DNA of 31,331 bases from positions 1-31,331 of the forward strand of contig JAWQRN010000329.1 in the NCBI GenBank assembly GCA_033557685.1, read 5' to 3'. The notes beneath the pieces are model-generated. The model was not told where the DNA came from. It was given only the letters and a program-made list of their open reading frames with translations, and made no database searches. Source of the stretch: Sperchopsis tessellata. Lineage: Eukaryota > Arthropoda > Insecta > Coleoptera > Hydrophilidae. Shown here piece after piece: positions 30,551 through 31,331 of this stretch. Position numbers and translations under genes: made by a program. Each line of letters begins with the position of its first letter. Position 1 is the first letter of the stretch.

Positions 30551-31331
30551 TAGTGATATTTTATTTTTTATGAGCTTCTTATGTATCCATTACTTTACAA
30601 AATGACATATTATCTGCTGCATTACTGATTTACATAAATATTTATACCAATAATCTGAACCTGGTTCTGTAATATAATTTCATTTTCACTACAATGTTAA
30701 TGAGTTTGTTTCTTCACAAGAATTTTAAATCTCTCATATGTAAGGAATGTATTTGTCTATATATATATGCGTTTAGGATGTGATACCTTTGCAACTGGTT
30801 TGATGTACTGATGTTTTTCATATCTGTGGAAACTATCCTGTTTCAACATTTATTATTATTATAACTATAAAAAGATATCCAATAATTTATTGAGGTATTT
30901 TCTATCTTCGTTGATTTTGTTTAAGAATTCTATAAACATAATATCTTTTAGATTATGCGTTTACTTAAAACTCTTTTAAATTCCTTGTGTTTAGGTATAT
31001 TTGCCTCTATCTCGTTAATATTAAAATAATCATGACAAATTTTGGCTACTGTGTAATTATTGTTTTTCTTTTGTACATATTTATTAAATTAATGTTTTAC
31101 TACCTGTTTTAAAATTATTATTTTGTTGGATTGCCTTTTGTTACATGTTTAATAAATTTGTTTTAAAATACCTTTTTGAATTTGTTGTTTTTTTTAATTT
31201 GTTAAACTAATGTCTTTTTTAATTTCAACTTCTTGTTTTATCTTTTACAAAAGTGTTCAGAATTTTATGTATTTAATACTTAATATATAATGTGGATAAT
31301 AGTGATGAAACTTGATATATATATATATATA
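30551..31331. other. AT-rich sequence, no gene seen
   Basis: T-rich sequence ending in a TA microsatellite (31315-31331). No IST1 N-terminal exon was recognised on the minus strand. Confidence 0.6.

Overview
AT-rich animal nuclear DNA, most likely from an insect and possibly a beetle. The basis is spliced eukaryotic genes with GT-AG introns as short as 54-75 bp, two conserved eukaryotic proteins, and a load of Jockey-like and other non-LTR elements, Ty3/Gypsy and hAT-like repeats typical of insect genomes. The species cannot be told from the window.

Two host genes face each other tail to tail. On the + strand, nine exons between 1091 and 9400 encode the last 603 residues of the ER translocation factor SEC63; the 5' part, including most of the J domain, lies left of the window. 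On the - strand, six exons between 25899 and 22476 encode the last 295 residues of IST1, an ESCRT-III-associated protein; its N-terminal exon(s) lie right of the window. The two proteins work in different processes (protein import into the ER; endosomal and cytokinetic membrane remodelling), so the neighbourhood does not suggest shared function.

The 13 kb between the genes, and their long introns, are mostly mobile-element debris. SEC63 introns hold a 156-bp foldback element (2188-2343), a 16-bp-unit minisatellite (3121-3440) and a decayed non-LTR reverse transcriptase (about 4460-5390). Past SEC63 lies an unidentified, broken minus-strand coding block (9616-11696), for which an old viral capsid-like insertion is one weak hypothesis. 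Then follow a decayed LINE (12500-13115), a minus-strand Ty3/Gypsy element with 5' LTR, primer-binding site, gag, RT and integrase but no visible 3' LTR (about 13115-17749), a hAT-like element with subterminal repeats (17768-18370), a LINE RT pseudogene (18940-20357), TA microsatellites and a 241-bp hAT MITE (22173-22413).

The MITE carries the nearest AATAAA for IST1. The upstream IST1 intron holds two antisense LINE 3' fragments (26318-27060) and a nearly full ORF2 of a Jockey-clade LINE (about 27425-30240), followed by a repeat (30240-30550) that shares a hairpin motif with the foldback in SEC63. No tRNA, rRNA or CRISPR was seen, and no complete, intact transposon ORF.
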